From: Bolinopsis microptera
Lineage: Eukaryota > Ctenophora > Tentaculata > Lobata > Bolinopsidae
DNA: 64,000 nt
Direction: 5' to 3'
Assembly (NCBI RefSeq): GCF_026151205.1
Contig: NC_087076.1
Location: 19,587,919-19,651,918 of the forward strand
This document shows positions 23,065 through 36,014 of the stretch, one piece after another. Position 1 is the stretch's first letter, and each line of letters starts with the position of its first letter. The position numbers and the translations under genes were made by a program. The notes under the pieces were generated by a model, which worked only from the letters and a program-made list of their open reading frames with translations, made no database searches and was not told the origin of the DNA.

Positions 23065-25890
23065 ACGAGAGCAGCCTTAATGTTTATAGAACTTGAAATG
23101 GTTACTATCCATCCTTAGACGAACACTCAATCTGTTCATTTAGATGTTTAGAATCATCCATGACAATTGTCCTACAACTTTATGAACAAATTTAGTTCTT
23201 ATCAGGAGGTAGTAGGAGCGGCGAAAGCTGCAACCTATATGTTGCCGAAATTCCATAAAACGACCTTGGAGTCAGTACATTGCCAGATGGGGTTAAATTT
23301 CCACCAAAGTTCTTTTAAGATTCCTGAGTGGGGTAATTTAAACTGCTTGTACTCCTTTTTAAAAGTACCAGATAGATTTTAATTTTAAGTTCTTAGACGC
23401 TTCTGGTTATTGGATTGTCCAACAATAAAGACAATAAGTGACATCCTAACTTAATTTTTATAATACCTGACCTCAGCTAAGTCAGTATATTCGTTTGATT
23501 TTAAGAAACTTTACACCAACCTCCCCCTTGTAAACTTATTTAGAAGTTAATAATCTTTGATTAAAATTATGTTTTGAGGAAAAAGACACTTGATTTTATC
23601 AAAATCAACGCCAGTTTCGGGCAAGATGGTCGGGAAGTTGATAAGACTAAGTGGTCTTTTAACAATGGGTAGTGACTGATAGATATGTTTAATATTCTCT
23701 AATGGATTATATTTATGTTAAGTTTCGAGGTGTGATCTTACCAGACAGGTTAATTGGTATCAATGGATGTGATTGGTGCCTCTCAGGTCCGAGCCTATTT
23801 CTATACTGGTACGAGCATGATTACATTACATTGCAAACGTTAAAAGCAAGAACCCTGTTGTTCACACTTTGAAACATGCTAGCGATATATTGATGATTTA
23901 ACTACCCCTAATATCCTCTGTCATAAGGACTGTCGTATATATGCAAGGTTATTTACCCAGTAGAGTGAGATTGTAGTCACAAAACTCTAGCATTTTATCT
24001 ACGACTTACTTTTTCTTGATTTAAACAGTTATATTACGCAAGTGCGTTTCTACACTAAATTATAGGACAAAACGGAGTGATTTCAGTTTTAAAGTCGTCA
24101 CTTTTCCTAAACATTAAATCCAAACGTACCTGTGAAACTCATATGGAAATATTTGTAGGTGACTTATATAGGATATGCAAATCTTCAGTAGTGAATGATT
24201 TAGTCTGATGTTATATTATTAATACGTAAATATACTGATCACCAGAATTTTTGAACGGAAAAATCTTCATAGGCATCTTAAATTATTTATTAACAGTCAA
24301 CCGCGTGGCATCTATAACACTGCACAATTTCACAGTAAATGACTTCATGTAATTTTATTGTGTGTGAGGCCAAACCTTGTAATTCCTAAAGCATGTTCCC
24401 TCGTGTGATCTAGTCACTTTCCCTTTGATTCGTTTTGAACAGTTTTATATACGTTAACGATTCTTGGTCAGTTTATTATTTAGCTTTCTTAGCAGTATAT
24501 ATTTTGTTTTCGATTTCTTTAAGACTTGTACTTAAAAGTCTAGGTTATACATTACTTTATCATATTTTATCGAAACTAAGTGTAGTATTGCCAGATCCCA
24601 GTTCATTTTGTTAACGGAGTTTTATATTAACAGGAAACGTGTACCAGAGTCGTTTTTTTTAATGTTTGCCATGGGGTGGCAAGTCCCATACACGTGGTCC
24701 GGTAGTTTCATTGCGTCTTAATTTGTTAATAGTCAACATCACATAAAAAACTTTCAATACTTGGGGGCAAATATGGTTGCATAATGTATCCAAAACAGAT
24801 CTACGAAATCGCCCGTTGTTAAAAGCTTTGTGATTCTTATAAGAAACAGCTACTCTCACTCTAAACAACAGACCATAATTTATACCGTCCGACAATTCAT
24901 ATGGACAATTTTTACATCAGTCAATTCATAGTCGACGATACTAAAAGTATTTCTAATTTCTTTTAAATTTCTGAGGCATATATAAGTGATGTATCGAAAA
25001 GAATTTTGCACCTTTTTACCACCTTACCATTTTGATTGATTATGCACATGGACTGACATGTTTTACACTGGAGGAAACGAGGTTCGCACAGTGGTTAGTT
25101 TTATAAAACCATCTTTTATTTATTGCTATTATAACTAGTGTAGTTTTATAGACCACATTAATTTTATATACTTATTATTCTTAGTATGTATTTTTGGAGA
25201 CTGTATCACCCAGTTTTTATCATTTGATAATTGTTACAGTTTATTGGCGAAACATTGATGAATGTTTTTTTAAATTCTTATTTAATTCTGATATTTTATT
25301 TAGTTTTTCAACAGACGGACAACTTTGTTTTTTTTTCTTCTTATAATTAGTTTACTCATATTCTTGTAAAGACTTTTTTACAAGGGGGACATTGACAAAT
25401 GATACTCACATTAGCATTCGTTATTGCATCTTAATTATTTCACTTGCATTAGGCTTAGAACTTGTATTCTCGGTTAACAGATATCAATGTTTAATTAATT
25501 TGTAGTATGACAGTAAGGTATATAAGAAAGTTATTTAATTTTGCATGGGCTATTATATAGGACTTTTGAGGTTTAATGATGATATGGAATTTGAAATCTA
25601 TATAAATTTACACTATGTGGTTGGGCATTTGCATAGTAAATTATGGTTTACTACTCCTATTATTTTCATATTATTTGATTGGATTCGATTTCTGATTATT
25701 TCTCTGGATATGATTATTATATCTCAATTTGGCTTTAGGTAGGGTGCCCCCGCTAAAAGAATGGATTCTTCCAGGTAGCCTCCCGTGCACAGACCTTGGT
25801 CTACATTATATTAAATTATTTACCATTCATTCTGTTATGTGCACGAAATTTATTTCAATCAAAACATACAAATTTACACAATGAATGAAT
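23065..25890 (+). repeat. Large imperfect inverted repeat, left arm
   Basis: Reverse-complement matches to 26590-27958 run in order from the outer end to the centre. Examples are CATGACAATTGTCCTACAAC (about 23158), GGAGCGGCGAAAGCTG (23216), GATGTATCGAAAAGAA (24989), TAAATTTACACTATGTGGTT (25604) and GGTAGGGTGCCCCCGCTAAA (25738). About 1.45 kb (roughly 23260-24735) has no partner, so this arm carries an insertion or the other a deletion. The frame at 24659-24895 lies inside and may be a transposon remnant. Confidence 0.7.
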
Positions 25891-26589
25891 AACAATAAAT
25901 CTTCTCAAAAGTAGACTTCCGATAAAATCAGATTTTCTAGGACAAAATGTATGTAATCAAAGGAACTGAGGGTCCACAAAACACCGTGTTGAGAGCAAAA
26001 TGCACCTCCTGCACAAATTATGGGCCCTCGAAATCGTGGAATTTCAAATAGAATTTCAAATAGAATCACACAAAAATATCAAATGCAAATCAAATCATAT
26101 ATTAACAGCGGAAATCCCATGATGTGATGATATGCACTAAAATGATGAAATGAGAAAAATACAGACCACAGGGCTTAAGCTTTATGAAATAGTGTTAGAT
26201 TTAGGTAGACTGCCTCACATGATCTCTATCTCGAAGAGAATAATCTAGATCATAATCAGAGTCCTCGGCAGATGTTTATCCCACATGTAGGAGGTCAATT
26301 TGCTTTTGAACTCAGAATTAATCTCTATCTCAAGTATAGCTAGAGGATATGATTCCATTTGGAATGGTCCTAAAGTTAAAAAGTTCTTAGCAAAGCGTTA
26401 GAGCTTGCTTGTGGTAAGATTGAGCTTACAATAACATAATTAGGGTCCATGTGGCTTTCTTAAAACCTTGAGTGGCCTTGAAATGGTTGCAAATAGAGGG
26501 TAAAGTGACAGGTATATTTTTTGATAAATAGTACTTACAGGTCACATTCATCTAAGAGATATATAATATGAGGACAAGTTCCAGACAGA
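25891..26589. other. Spacer of the large inverted repeat
   Basis: About 0.7 kb between the arms, AT-rich and non-coding. I see no feature of its own. Confidence 0.5.
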
Positions 26590-27958
26590 TGATAACTTTT
26601 ATTTGCTGAAAGTTTGATTTGAAATAAATTTTCGTTGCCACATTACAGAATGAAATGGTTAATAATTAATATATATGTAGCCAAGCTCTGTGCACGGGAT
26701 GCTTCTGGAAGAATTATGTTCTTTTAGCGGGGGCACCCTACCTAAAGCAAATTGTGATATAATAATCTTTCCTAGAGAAAATAATCAGAACATCGAATAC
26801 CAATTCTAATAATATGATATATATGAGTAGTAACCATATTTACTATGGCAAAATGCCCCAACCACATTGTGTAAATTTATATAGAATTCAAATTCCATTC
26901 CATATCATCGTAAACCTCAATACCTAGTCAATATAATAGCCCAAGCAAAATTAAATAAACTTCTTATATACCTTACTGTCCATACTACATAATTAACATT
27001 TGAATCTGTTGACCAGAGAATAAATTTCTAAGCTAATGCATAGTGAAATAATTTAGATGCAATAATGAATGCCTAATGAGAGTATCATTTGTAATTGTCC
27101 TTGTTAAAAAGTCTGTACAAGAGATATGAGTACCTAATATAGAGATAAAAACAGGAAGTTGTCGTTTGTTGTTTGTAAAATAAATATAATATCTAGGAAT
27201 ATAAATTCGAATATAAAAATAACATTCAGTCAATGTGTCGTCAATAAACTGTACAATTATCAAATGTTAAAATGGGGGATACAGTCACCAAAAACAAAAT
27301 ACTAAAGTATGATAAGTTAATAAATTAAATGTTGTCTATAAAACTACCACTTAAGTATTATAGGTCATAAATTAAAAGGGGTTTATAAAAACTACCACTT
27401 GTGGGAACCCTTTCTCCAGTTTTTAAAACATGTCTGTCATGTGCAAATTCATCAGAATGGAAAGGTGGTAAAAAAAGGGAATATCTTTTCGATACATCAA
27501 TTTATATAAGCCTCAGTATTTAAAAAGAATTAGAAGTTACTTAGTTATCGGGGCTACTATGATTGTTTTTTTTTTTTTTTTTTTACAGTGTTAACAAATT
27601 TGTCATATGATTTTTCGACGGTATAATTAGGGTCTGTTGTTATAGCATGATAGTAGCTGTTTCTTATACGAATCACTAAAGTTTTTAAAATCGGCAGATT
27701 TCGTAGACTCTGTTGGAACATTTATTCCAAACCATTTTGCCTCCATGGTATGAAAGTTTTTATGTTGATGTTGTCTTTGAACTAAAGGGTTCAGCTTTCG
27801 CCGCTCTACTACTCTGATATGTAACTAAATTTGTTCATAAAGTTTGTAGGACAATTGTCATGGATGATTTAAAACATATAATGTGACAGATGGACGTTGT
27901 CGTCTATGATGAGTCGGTAACCATTATCATGTCTTATAAAAACATTGAAGGCTGCGGG
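26590..27958 (-). repeat. Large imperfect inverted repeat, right arm
   Basis: This is the partner of 23065-25890. The best-conserved blocks are TTTAGCGGGGGCACCCTACC (about 26725), AACCACATTGTGTAAATTTA (about 26860), CTTTTCGATACATCAATTTA (about 27487) and GTAGGACAATTGTCATGGAT (about 27846). A 20-base T run lies at about 27565-27584. The arms differ by many substitutions and indels, so the duplication is old. Confidence 0.7.
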
Positions 27959-28242
27959 GTACAATAGTAAAGGGGGTACATAGTATACCCCCAATAAAGA
28001 CACCGCTCGTGCTTGCCAGCACTGTGATGGTCATGTGTGTCATGGCTGTATCACCGGATAGCAGGGACTGAGAACGTATCTTCTTTAATATGTTTAGATA
28101 TAACCAACAAATGGTGTGACACTACTGCATGAGAAAAGGTTGTGAACATAGGTGTCGACTGTAGATATGATTTTCAATTGTAATGTTCATTTTGCTATCA
28201 CTATCTCCACAAAGGATCTGCATCCAAAGATTAGGTAGTCAC

Positions 28243-30285
28243 TTAAAGGACCAGTTAACTGAAAAATTTGTAGTCTCCAATTTGGCTAAGATTTAAATCA
28301 GCTGTGACAAACTGGTAAAGAATCGTATCGCCGAAAGAACCAACTCTCTAGCGTACGTGTAACGCGTGTTATTGCAATAATAAGCTGTGGCCTCGTGACG
28401 TCATAAAGTCCCTCAGTGCGCGCTTGCATAGCGTAATTTACATTACAAATGTTTATCATCGTCAATAAAACACGTGTAACTCACTCAAATTTTAGAATTA
28501 TGACTATTACCCTAGTTCTCCAAAATCCTTATAGTTTTGGCTATCATCCTAACTAAAGGAATAGCTGATTGGATGTACAGTGCTCACGTCATGATTTTAA
28601 ACAGTGATATAGGTTCTTGAACAGTGGCGGGTGAATGTACGGTTAGAAAGTTTCTGCTATTACAACTTATGTCATATGTGATAATTTTGGATTGTTTTCA
28701 TTGCTTCATTGCTTAATTACACAAGCAGGGAGACTGTACCGATTATTTTTCCCCAGTCCATGAAACTCTAACGAATTTAGAAAGGATACAGATAAGTAGG
28801 AGTTTGTTCAATTCCGAGAGCAATTATATTTATAGCATAGCGAAATTTCTAACTTTAATCTGCAAGTGTCTGCCAGTACAGGAGACAAGAAGTCTGGCTA
28901 CTTTACGGCCGTTCCTCTGGGACCATTAGTAGAAGTAGCTTCTATCAGAACAGTGCCGTGGGAACAGAATTCCCGCCAAAATACCCGGTCTACCAAATAG
29001 TAAAATTACTGATTGGAGGTGTGTACGGTGTGAGGTGTGTTTTGAATTAGACTTCCGGCTTACCTAGTTGTTATCCTAATTGCATTATCATCGGTGCATA
29101 ACATAAATAAACTACTGGTAAGTTTTAATACCAAGTGCAAACGTGTTCAGTCGATCGACCCACTAAACAACTATAGAATTTCCAAGACCCTATTATTCTC
29201 TGGCCATATATTACGGCACGATCAATTGTTAGATGGCTAAATGACCAACGTTAATCTATACAATTCTAAAACTATGAGCTAGCACTTTAATCTAAAAATA
29301 CCTTTTTTATATTACTCCTGATTTCTACATTTCACGTAAAACATTGTCGCCAGAGGTTGATCATGGACACTAACAGCTTAATTTGAGATAAATGACTTAT
29401 GAGTTTCTCTAAAGTTAACTCTAAAGTTGTGTAGTCCAGTCATTTATGGACATTTATGGAAATGAACCTGCAAATGTTCTAATACTCACGAAACTTTGCA
29501 CAGACCTTCCCGAAGTTACGATTAAACGATTTTCGTTTGGAGACATTTTTTTGACCGTGGAGAAAACCCAGGAGGGCCACGCCCATATTGACCCAATAAC
29601 GTAACCGACCCCTTGCTTCTGAAGGTCGTAGAGACTTCAAAATAGGCTTGAACGAAGCCGCATATGCATGTTTATATAGGAGTTATTGAGCAACACATGG
29701 CCTAAAATCCTTACTTTTCGATAAATTCACCAAAAACCATTTTGGGCGTGGTGCTAAGCCCATTTTCGATATGATCGTGATGGAGTCTTCAGACAGGATG
29801 CAAAAGAACCGCAATTAGCATATTAATATATGACTTACGAACAAACATATGCCTTAAAGTGCTTACTTTTTCAGTTATTGGCGAAAAACTGATTTTCGGT
29901 TCCAGAAATCATGCAAAACTATGGGTATCTGGTTAATTGGGCTATGAAGGCCCTAAAGGTTTTTGAATGTGTGCAAATTGTGCAGAATGGCCATGTTTAT
30001 GTACAACTTATGAAGCAACATGTACCCTAAATTACTTACTTTTCGAGTTATTCGGGGGAAAAGATTGTATCATGTCCATTTTTTACCTGTAAAATACAGT
30101 CTCACGAGCTACTCTGCGCGCAAGAGGGACTTTATGACGTCATCGCCAAAATAATACAAACGCTATTTACACGCGTTAGAGAGCAGTTAGAGATTTAGGA
30201 ATTTCGACTCGTTGCTTAGTTTGCTATTTGTCACAATCTGTCAAAATATGAGGATAACTTTTTTTTCAGTTAACTGGTCCTTTAA
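28243..30285. mobile_element. 2.04-kb transposon with TIRs and 8-bp target duplication
   Basis: Both ends read TTAAAGGACCAGTTAACTG followed by A5 (24 identical bases, inverted). Each is flanked by GTAGTCAC (28235-28242 and 30286-30293), an 8-bp target duplication as made by hAT- and P-type elements. Inverted similarity continues inward: GTGACGTCATAAAGTCCCTC at about 28396 faces its complement at about 30119. The centre has no transposase, so the element would be non-autonomous. Three imperfect direct repeats of about 160 bp occur at roughly 29687, 29842 and 30012, each with a CTTACTTTT core. Superfamily is inferred from the duplication length only. Confidence 0.85.
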
Positions 30286-30329
30286 GTAGTCACATATAAT
30301 TTTGTTTGATAAAATCAGTGAAGTACTAA

Positions 30330-31446
30330 ATGATGAAAGCTTTCTGTATCCATCTCTTTGTGGTAGCAAGAACCACAATAACAGCAGGGCTAACCTTGGA
30401 GGATGAAGTTCAGGGAATAAGGAACCTAGTAAAGAATCTGGCTAATCACACTTTTCCAACATGCGATTTTGTCCTATTTACAGAGTTAGCTGACTATGAA
30501 ACTGCCGAGGAGAGGTGCAAAAACTTCCATCTAGCAGCATCGAGTCAAGAAGACTCAGTAAATGATGAGAAAAAGAACGAATACTTGAGAATGCTTCTCA
30601 ACATTGCACTACCAAAAAAGAAGCAAAACAAGTTCAAATATTCAACTATATATTAGTTTGAAGAAAACAAAGAATACCAAAGGAAAGCGGATAAAGAAGA
30701 TCTAGAGAATAGAATTCCATGCAATGCTGAAAATTGGGCATGGCATGATGGATCTGATCCAAATCAGTTTCGCAACTGGCATGAGGGCCAACCTGATCAG
30801 AGGCCATTAAGGAAAGGAAAGACAAGTGAAGTTAACGGATACCGTGACAAAAAAAGTGCAGACAGAACCAAATGAGGCTAGGGTTGATCACAATGGAAAA
30901 TGGGATGATGCCTTTGCATTCGAAAAGCATCCATATGCATGTGATTATAGAGGAAGGTATGTTGTCTCTGCTAAACTCAAAATCTGGAAGCGTGCTAAGG
31001 ATGCTTGTGAAGCAGTAGGGTTGACACTTGCCTCTGCTCGCTCTCATGAAGAAATAGAAGAGTTAAGAAATGCTCTTATTTTCTTCCTGGGTGAATCTGG
31101 ATTGGAGAACTGCCTTGGTGCATTTGGGCAGGGAAAAGAATTTGTTCGTGGCAGTCATCAATCAGATTGCGGAAAAGTAAAATGCAGATGGGATCCTGTA
31201 CACTGGGTATGGACAGGTGGCAACGACTTGAATCAAGAAAAAAACTTCACATGGATAGATGGTACACCTGTAGAATTTGATGGTTTCCCATGGATTGCTA
31301 AAGCTGGAGGAGACAATGCAGAAGAGACTAAATTGGGAAAACGGAAAGGAGGTCAGGATAATTTGAGTATCTCAAAATGAGGTGAGTTTGATGACGATTT
31401 TGGGCATATTGAGAGACCGTTAGCTTGTGAGTGTCCTCGTGCATAA
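30330..31446 (+). pseudogene. Secreted C-type lectin-like gene, two domains, disrupted
   Basis: The ATG at 30330 opens a weakly hydrophobic leader (MMKAFCIHLFVVARTT). A first C-type lectin domain follows from about 30457, with WAWHDGSDPN and NWHEGQP motifs and a closing WDD-x8-HPYACDY. A second starts near 30952 (VVSAKLKIWKRAKDAC) and carries WVWTGGNDL, FTWIDGTP and a closing PLACECPRA before TAA at 31444-31446. Reading is broken by an in-frame TAG at 30654, a one-base shift in the A7 run at 30848-30854, and an in-frame TGA at 31378. The EPN/QPD and WND calcium-site residues are only partly kept. It appears intronless, and a polyadenylation-like AATAAA lies near 31486. Three lesions make a pseudogene likely, though sequencing error could explain the frameshift. 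Confidence 0.7.
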
Positions 31447-32429
31447 TTACAATTAGGTTTCAATATAAATTACTATTGGGTCATACAAATAAAAGGGATG
31501 GACTACTCAAAACAACTTGCAGTTGATTAAAGAATTCCATTATTTCTTATGTGTTTTGACATTGTAATGTGTGTGTATACTGTATGTGTTTTAACAATTA
31601 TAATTACAATACACAATGTGATTCAATTATAAGAATTTTGCAACACAAATAAATATTTAATAATTTAAATACAGCCCCATAAATCAGTGTGCAGACTGTT
31701 GGGATTACTTAATTGTGTGATACAACACCCTTGTTGTCCTTTCTGCACAACTCCCATAGTGTTTAGTGTCAACCCAATCACTTGATTCAATGTGATGAAC
31801 AAACCTGTTATATGCTTTATTTCTTGGTCAAGTGAAAAGGTCTTTTTTAAACATTAGTGATTGGTGATTAGTGAAACAAATTTTTAGTGAAACAAATTTA
31901 AAATTTTATCCTTTATTTTACAATCATAATATAATAATATTTATAAGCCTCCGTTTTGAAAGTTTTAAATTTTAATACATTCACATTTCTATTTAAAATT
32001 CAATTTAATGTATAAGTCAATAATTGGCCGCCAAAGCCGCGCATTCTTGAAAACAGGATTAAATTGTTTATGATTATACGACAAATAGAAATAAATTTAA
32101 AACTATCCGTTGTTTTTTGAAATAAATTATAATCTTATTAGAAAAATTCGGAAATGAAACTTAGTTGATTGACGGTGTCAACCCATCGAGATCGTTGCTC
32201 TGCGAAGCAATGCGAAGCAAGAATGCTAGTTTGCGTGGCGCGTCGAAGCGGCGAAGTCCTCCAAGAAACTTAGCTTCCTTGTCTTCGTCATATTTGACGA
32301 ATTTCTCGAATGAGTTGAATATAAGGATCTCTTATTAAATATAAAATGTATACACATAATATAGCAATGACCCTATATAAAAATTCTGTAAAAATGGTAC
32401 AAATTTAAAAACTGAGGTAAAAATAAAAC
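31447..32429. other. Non-coding stretch
   Basis: AT-rich with short direct repeats of GTGAAACAAATTT near 31872-31898. No gene is supported. Confidence 0.4.
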
Positions 32430-33640
32430 CCTTTGTAATAATATATAATAATAATAATTACAACATTTATAAACCGCCTTATAGCTATATCATATAACTC
32501 GATATAATTTAATACTGGAGGTAAACTCCAGTGCTTTCTAAAGCGGCTCTTACATTAACTGAGCTTAGTTTAATTGAAAATTAGACATGACAAGTACATT
32601 TTACCTATGTAAATGCAAAATCAATCAAATGCTAGAGAAAAGAAGTATGTTTTAAGTTTGGTCTTGAAAGATGTAACTGACTCAGCTGATCTTATGTCGT
32701 ATGGCAAGGAATTAAATACTTTAACTGCACAGTGACTAAAAGCTTTCTCTGTGTTTACATAGTTAGGAGAGGGCGGAAAACTAAGGTAAAAATAATCATC
32801 ATCAAGACGTACATTTTTAAAACTTTGCTGCCTAGGAGATATCAACTCTTTTAAGTAAGGAGGAGCTATATTATTTAAACACTTGTAGGCAAGTAGGGCA
32901 ATCTTAAAATCTATTCTAAATCTAACTGGTAGAAAATGAACTTTCTTAAGTAGTGGAGTAGTGTGTGCCTTTCTTCCTCTCCCGAAAATAAATCTTACAG
33001 CAGAATTTTGCACCTTCTGTAAACGACTTAAATCATAAGAGCTCAGTCCAAAATATACGCTATTGCAATAATCAATTCTAGAGAGTACTAGAGCATGAAC
33101 AAGCTGAATCTTAAGGTTAAAAGACAGTTTTGATGCAATAAACCACAAATTTCTGATCTGAATATTACATGCTTGAACCACTGACGTAATCTGATCACTC
33201 ATTGAAAGATAACTGTCCAAATACAGCCCAAGACTCTTCACAGTTCCACTAACAACATGTGGCTCTTGATCCTTAACAATCTGTAGAGAGGCTGGAATAT
33301 TTGTTGAGTCAAATTTAGAGGATATAACAATGACTTCGCTTCAGTCTTAGAAGAATTCAGTTGAAGGAAATTGTTTGTCATCCATTTCTTGATATCAGAC
33401 ATACAGTGTTCCATATTGTGCTCTAGCTGTGATGGGTCATCAGAATCAAGAGTGAAATACAGCTGGGTGTCATCAGCATATAAATGAATACAGCACCCAT
33501 GCATACTTGCAATGTTCTCAAGATCTTTGGTGTACAATATGAATAGCAGGGGGCCAAGGATTGAACCTTGTGGCACACCTATCTCAAGAACAGTTGCTGA
33601 GGAAGACGAATATATAAAATCCACTAAATCACATCACAAC
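32430..33640 (-). pseudogene. 5'-truncated L2/CR1-type non-LTR retrotransposon
   Basis: On the minus strand the fragment begins within the RT domain at [14 protein letters not shown] (about 33585). It passes the YADDTQLYF catalytic box (about 33480) and ends with the typical C-terminal region holding SRIDYCNSVY and KVQNSAVRFIF, with a stop at 32621. A one-base shift near 33340 separates the two halves. The 3' end reaches ATTTATAAATG-like sequence and an (ATA)n tract near 32436-32460, a known style of tail for L2-clade elements. The endonuclease and the N-terminal RT are absent, consistent with 5' truncation during insertion. Confidence 0.9.
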
Positions 33641-33684
33641 AAAAAGCAGTTTAGACCCCCATCCAACAAGCACTCCGTGACCTT

Positions 33685-34014
33685 TTAGGGTTTAAGAGTG
33701 TTGATCAGGTTAAGGTCCAAATCACTTATTGCCATGGGTGGAAGGGTTCTGATACCTCTGTACCCCCTGATAGAGATTATACAGGTTCTGAGTAGATCAA
33801 AACGCAGTCTGCGTCTGACAAATGACATCACATCACAATATCGTTGGCCTTTCTTTAGGCTGATCTTTTCAGCGAGATGTTTTAGGAACTGTGAAGCCTC
33901 GGTTGCCATTCCTCCTGTAGTACTGAACACCAGTGGCGTGAAGGTAGCCTTTTCAACATTTAGGACTCTGTCATTGTACTTACGTTTTTTGCTTTTCTCG
34001 TGAGATTGGTACAT
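33685..34014 (-). pseudogene. Transposable-element ORF, C-terminal piece
   Basis: 110 codons on the minus strand contain NVEKATFTPLVFSTTGGM, then FLKHLAEKIS and RRRLRFDLLRTCIISIRG. I recall this FTPLVFS-GGMG...LR-LLRS pattern as the end of common transposable-element polyproteins in marine invertebrates, but cannot assign the class. It ends in a natural stop at 33685 and has no 5' part. It borders the L2-type element in the same orientation. Confidence 0.55.
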
Positions 34015-34915
34015 CTGTGAGATGTTCTTGTCACTGTTGGACTGGGCTTGAGGGTGAAGTACCCTTACATCTGTGAATGAGTCATGTCAGAAAGAATTAT
34101 CAAAATTTGGCAGTGAGGAACAAGGCAAATAAGCCCAAAAGTTTGTACACTGACTTGGTTGTATATAATAAGTAAAACAAAATTTAAGTAAAACAAAAGT
34201 TAAATTTTATTGCCATATTACAATGAATAATAATATCATTATAAAAATAGTTCAACTTAAACACCCGATAATGAACTCGTGAAAAGTGGATATATGCTAT
34301 GTAAAATACTTTTTCACTATATACCTTACTTGGGAATATTATAACAGGTTAATTTATGACTGGGAAAATTAATGACCGGGAAAAATATGGCGGACTTTCC
34401 CAAAACCCGCCAAATTATCCCGGTTATGAATTTACCGTGGCCGACCTTTCAAGTTTTTTTCAGAGGTCAACAAATTTTCAACCGAAATTTCAGTTTTTTA
34501 TTACTAGTTAAAAAAATTGTTTCAATTTACAGTTATTGATATTACTCAGAAATAGAAAAAAAGACACGTCTATTTAAAGTAAAATAAATCTCAGCAATAA
34601 TAAGTCATACCTTCATTAAAGCGTATTCTCATTCTCATTATCGCTAATGTCCCCTCCATTATCATTATTGATATCCCCCTGCTGCTGACCGTCAAATTCG
34701 AAGTCGTATTGTCTTAACAAGACTTTCATTTTGTCCGCTAGTGGGGCTACTGCTCTGAAAGTCAGCTGGAGCTTGATTTCCTGCCCACTTAATTGACGAT
34801 GTCAATTCATGGCAGCTCGGCGCGGCACAGTAGCGCATCTCGCCGATCGCTGTGAGAAGCCTCATTGAGTGCGCGGCGCGGCACAGTAACGCATTGCGCT
34901 ACAACTGCCCACCGC
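34015..34915. other. Non-coding stretch
   Basis: No supported gene. Near 34813-34895 a short GC-rich motif, GGCGCGGCACAGTA, occurs twice. Confidence 0.4.
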
Positions 34916-35005
34916 TTACCTGAGGACCCCAGGCTATTATGTTCATTAACATGTTCATTAACATAATAATTTGGCGGAATGACAGGCTGAGCGCGGCCCA
35001 GTAAC
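34916..35005 (+). repeat. Dispersed repeat, copy 1
   Basis: It starts CTTACCTGAGGACCCCAGGC and ends GGCGGAATGACAGGCTGAGC followed by GCGGCCCAGTAA. The same start and end, with a different AT-rich middle, occur at 35931-36014. The GC-rich ends and variable centre look like a small non-autonomous element or a duplicated fragment. Confidence 0.7.
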
Positions 35006-35930
35006 CCACCGCTTGGTATTGGGGAACGTCTTGGCTTTGCATCTTCAATTACTGCTCCAGTAATCAATCCGACGTCGAGGAAAGATTAAGAGGGATTAAA
35101 TTATGCTACTAATAAAGAGAAGCACAATTAAATGAATATCTTGTTTGTAATCCTAATGTTGCTAAAAAACGCTTTATCAACTTATATAGTAGTGGAAAGT
35201 ATGTAAATTTGACTTATTTTAATTTGGTTGTTTAGGCCAATATTTAAAGATAATTTTAAAACTTTAGTAGATATATTTTTGATGTTGTGTGATATAATGA
35301 TGTTTGTGTCATTATATTTTGATTTGATTTGATTTAATGACGGCGCGCCGAGCCTAAACTAATGAATTCGATTTAAAATAATAATTAACATTTAAGATCA
35401 AAAGTGAAAGTTATTTTAAATTTTTTTATTAACTTACTTGTATTCTAAATGTTTAAATTTCATAAACAATTATATAGTTTAATATAATGCTTTGTTTCAG
35501 TAGATAACACTAATTTCTACAAACTGTAGAATATTAAATATAAAATGTGTCCAGTATGGCGCAAATGCATAATTTGATTATTTTTCGACGCTGTCGTCGG
35601 GGTGCGTGAGAGTTATCCGAAATAACTGCATGCCCCTACGATTGCGTCACCACTGGTGAGCAAGCATTTGTTTGTTGTTTAGTTGTGTTGAAAGGGACCA
35701 TTACTTGATTAATTCATCCATTCGGATTTTAATAACGATGAGCTATGATATATATACCGTTCATCTAAGATTATTGGATCAATTTTATTATATGATAAGA
35801 TTTTATAAACCAACTTGGCACACAAAAGATTATAATGCGGAGGTTGGCTGGCTCTTTTATAATAAATACGACACTCCAATTTACAGAATGCTTGTTATAG
35901 AATAAAACAAATAAATATTATCAGACTATA
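35006..35930. other. Non-coding stretch
   Basis: AT-rich, with no supported feature. Confidence 0.4.
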
Positions 35931-36014
35931 CTTACCTGAGGACCCCAGGCTTTAATGTTGGTAAACAACGAATAGAGATTAGGCGGAATGACAGGCTGAG
36001 CGCGGCCCAGTAAG
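35931..36014 (+). repeat. Dispersed repeat, copy 2
   Basis: Shares both GC-rich ends with 34916-35005 but differs in the centre. Confidence 0.7.

Noticed and set aside
24659-24895. 78-codon frame (minus)
   Set aside because: Inside the inverted repeat; its counterpart in the other arm is full of stops, so it is not a conserved gene.
27972-27992. Small GGGGGTA/TACCCCC palindrome as a terminator or regulatory site
   Set aside because: Short and isolated; no gene or RNA nearby to give it meaning.
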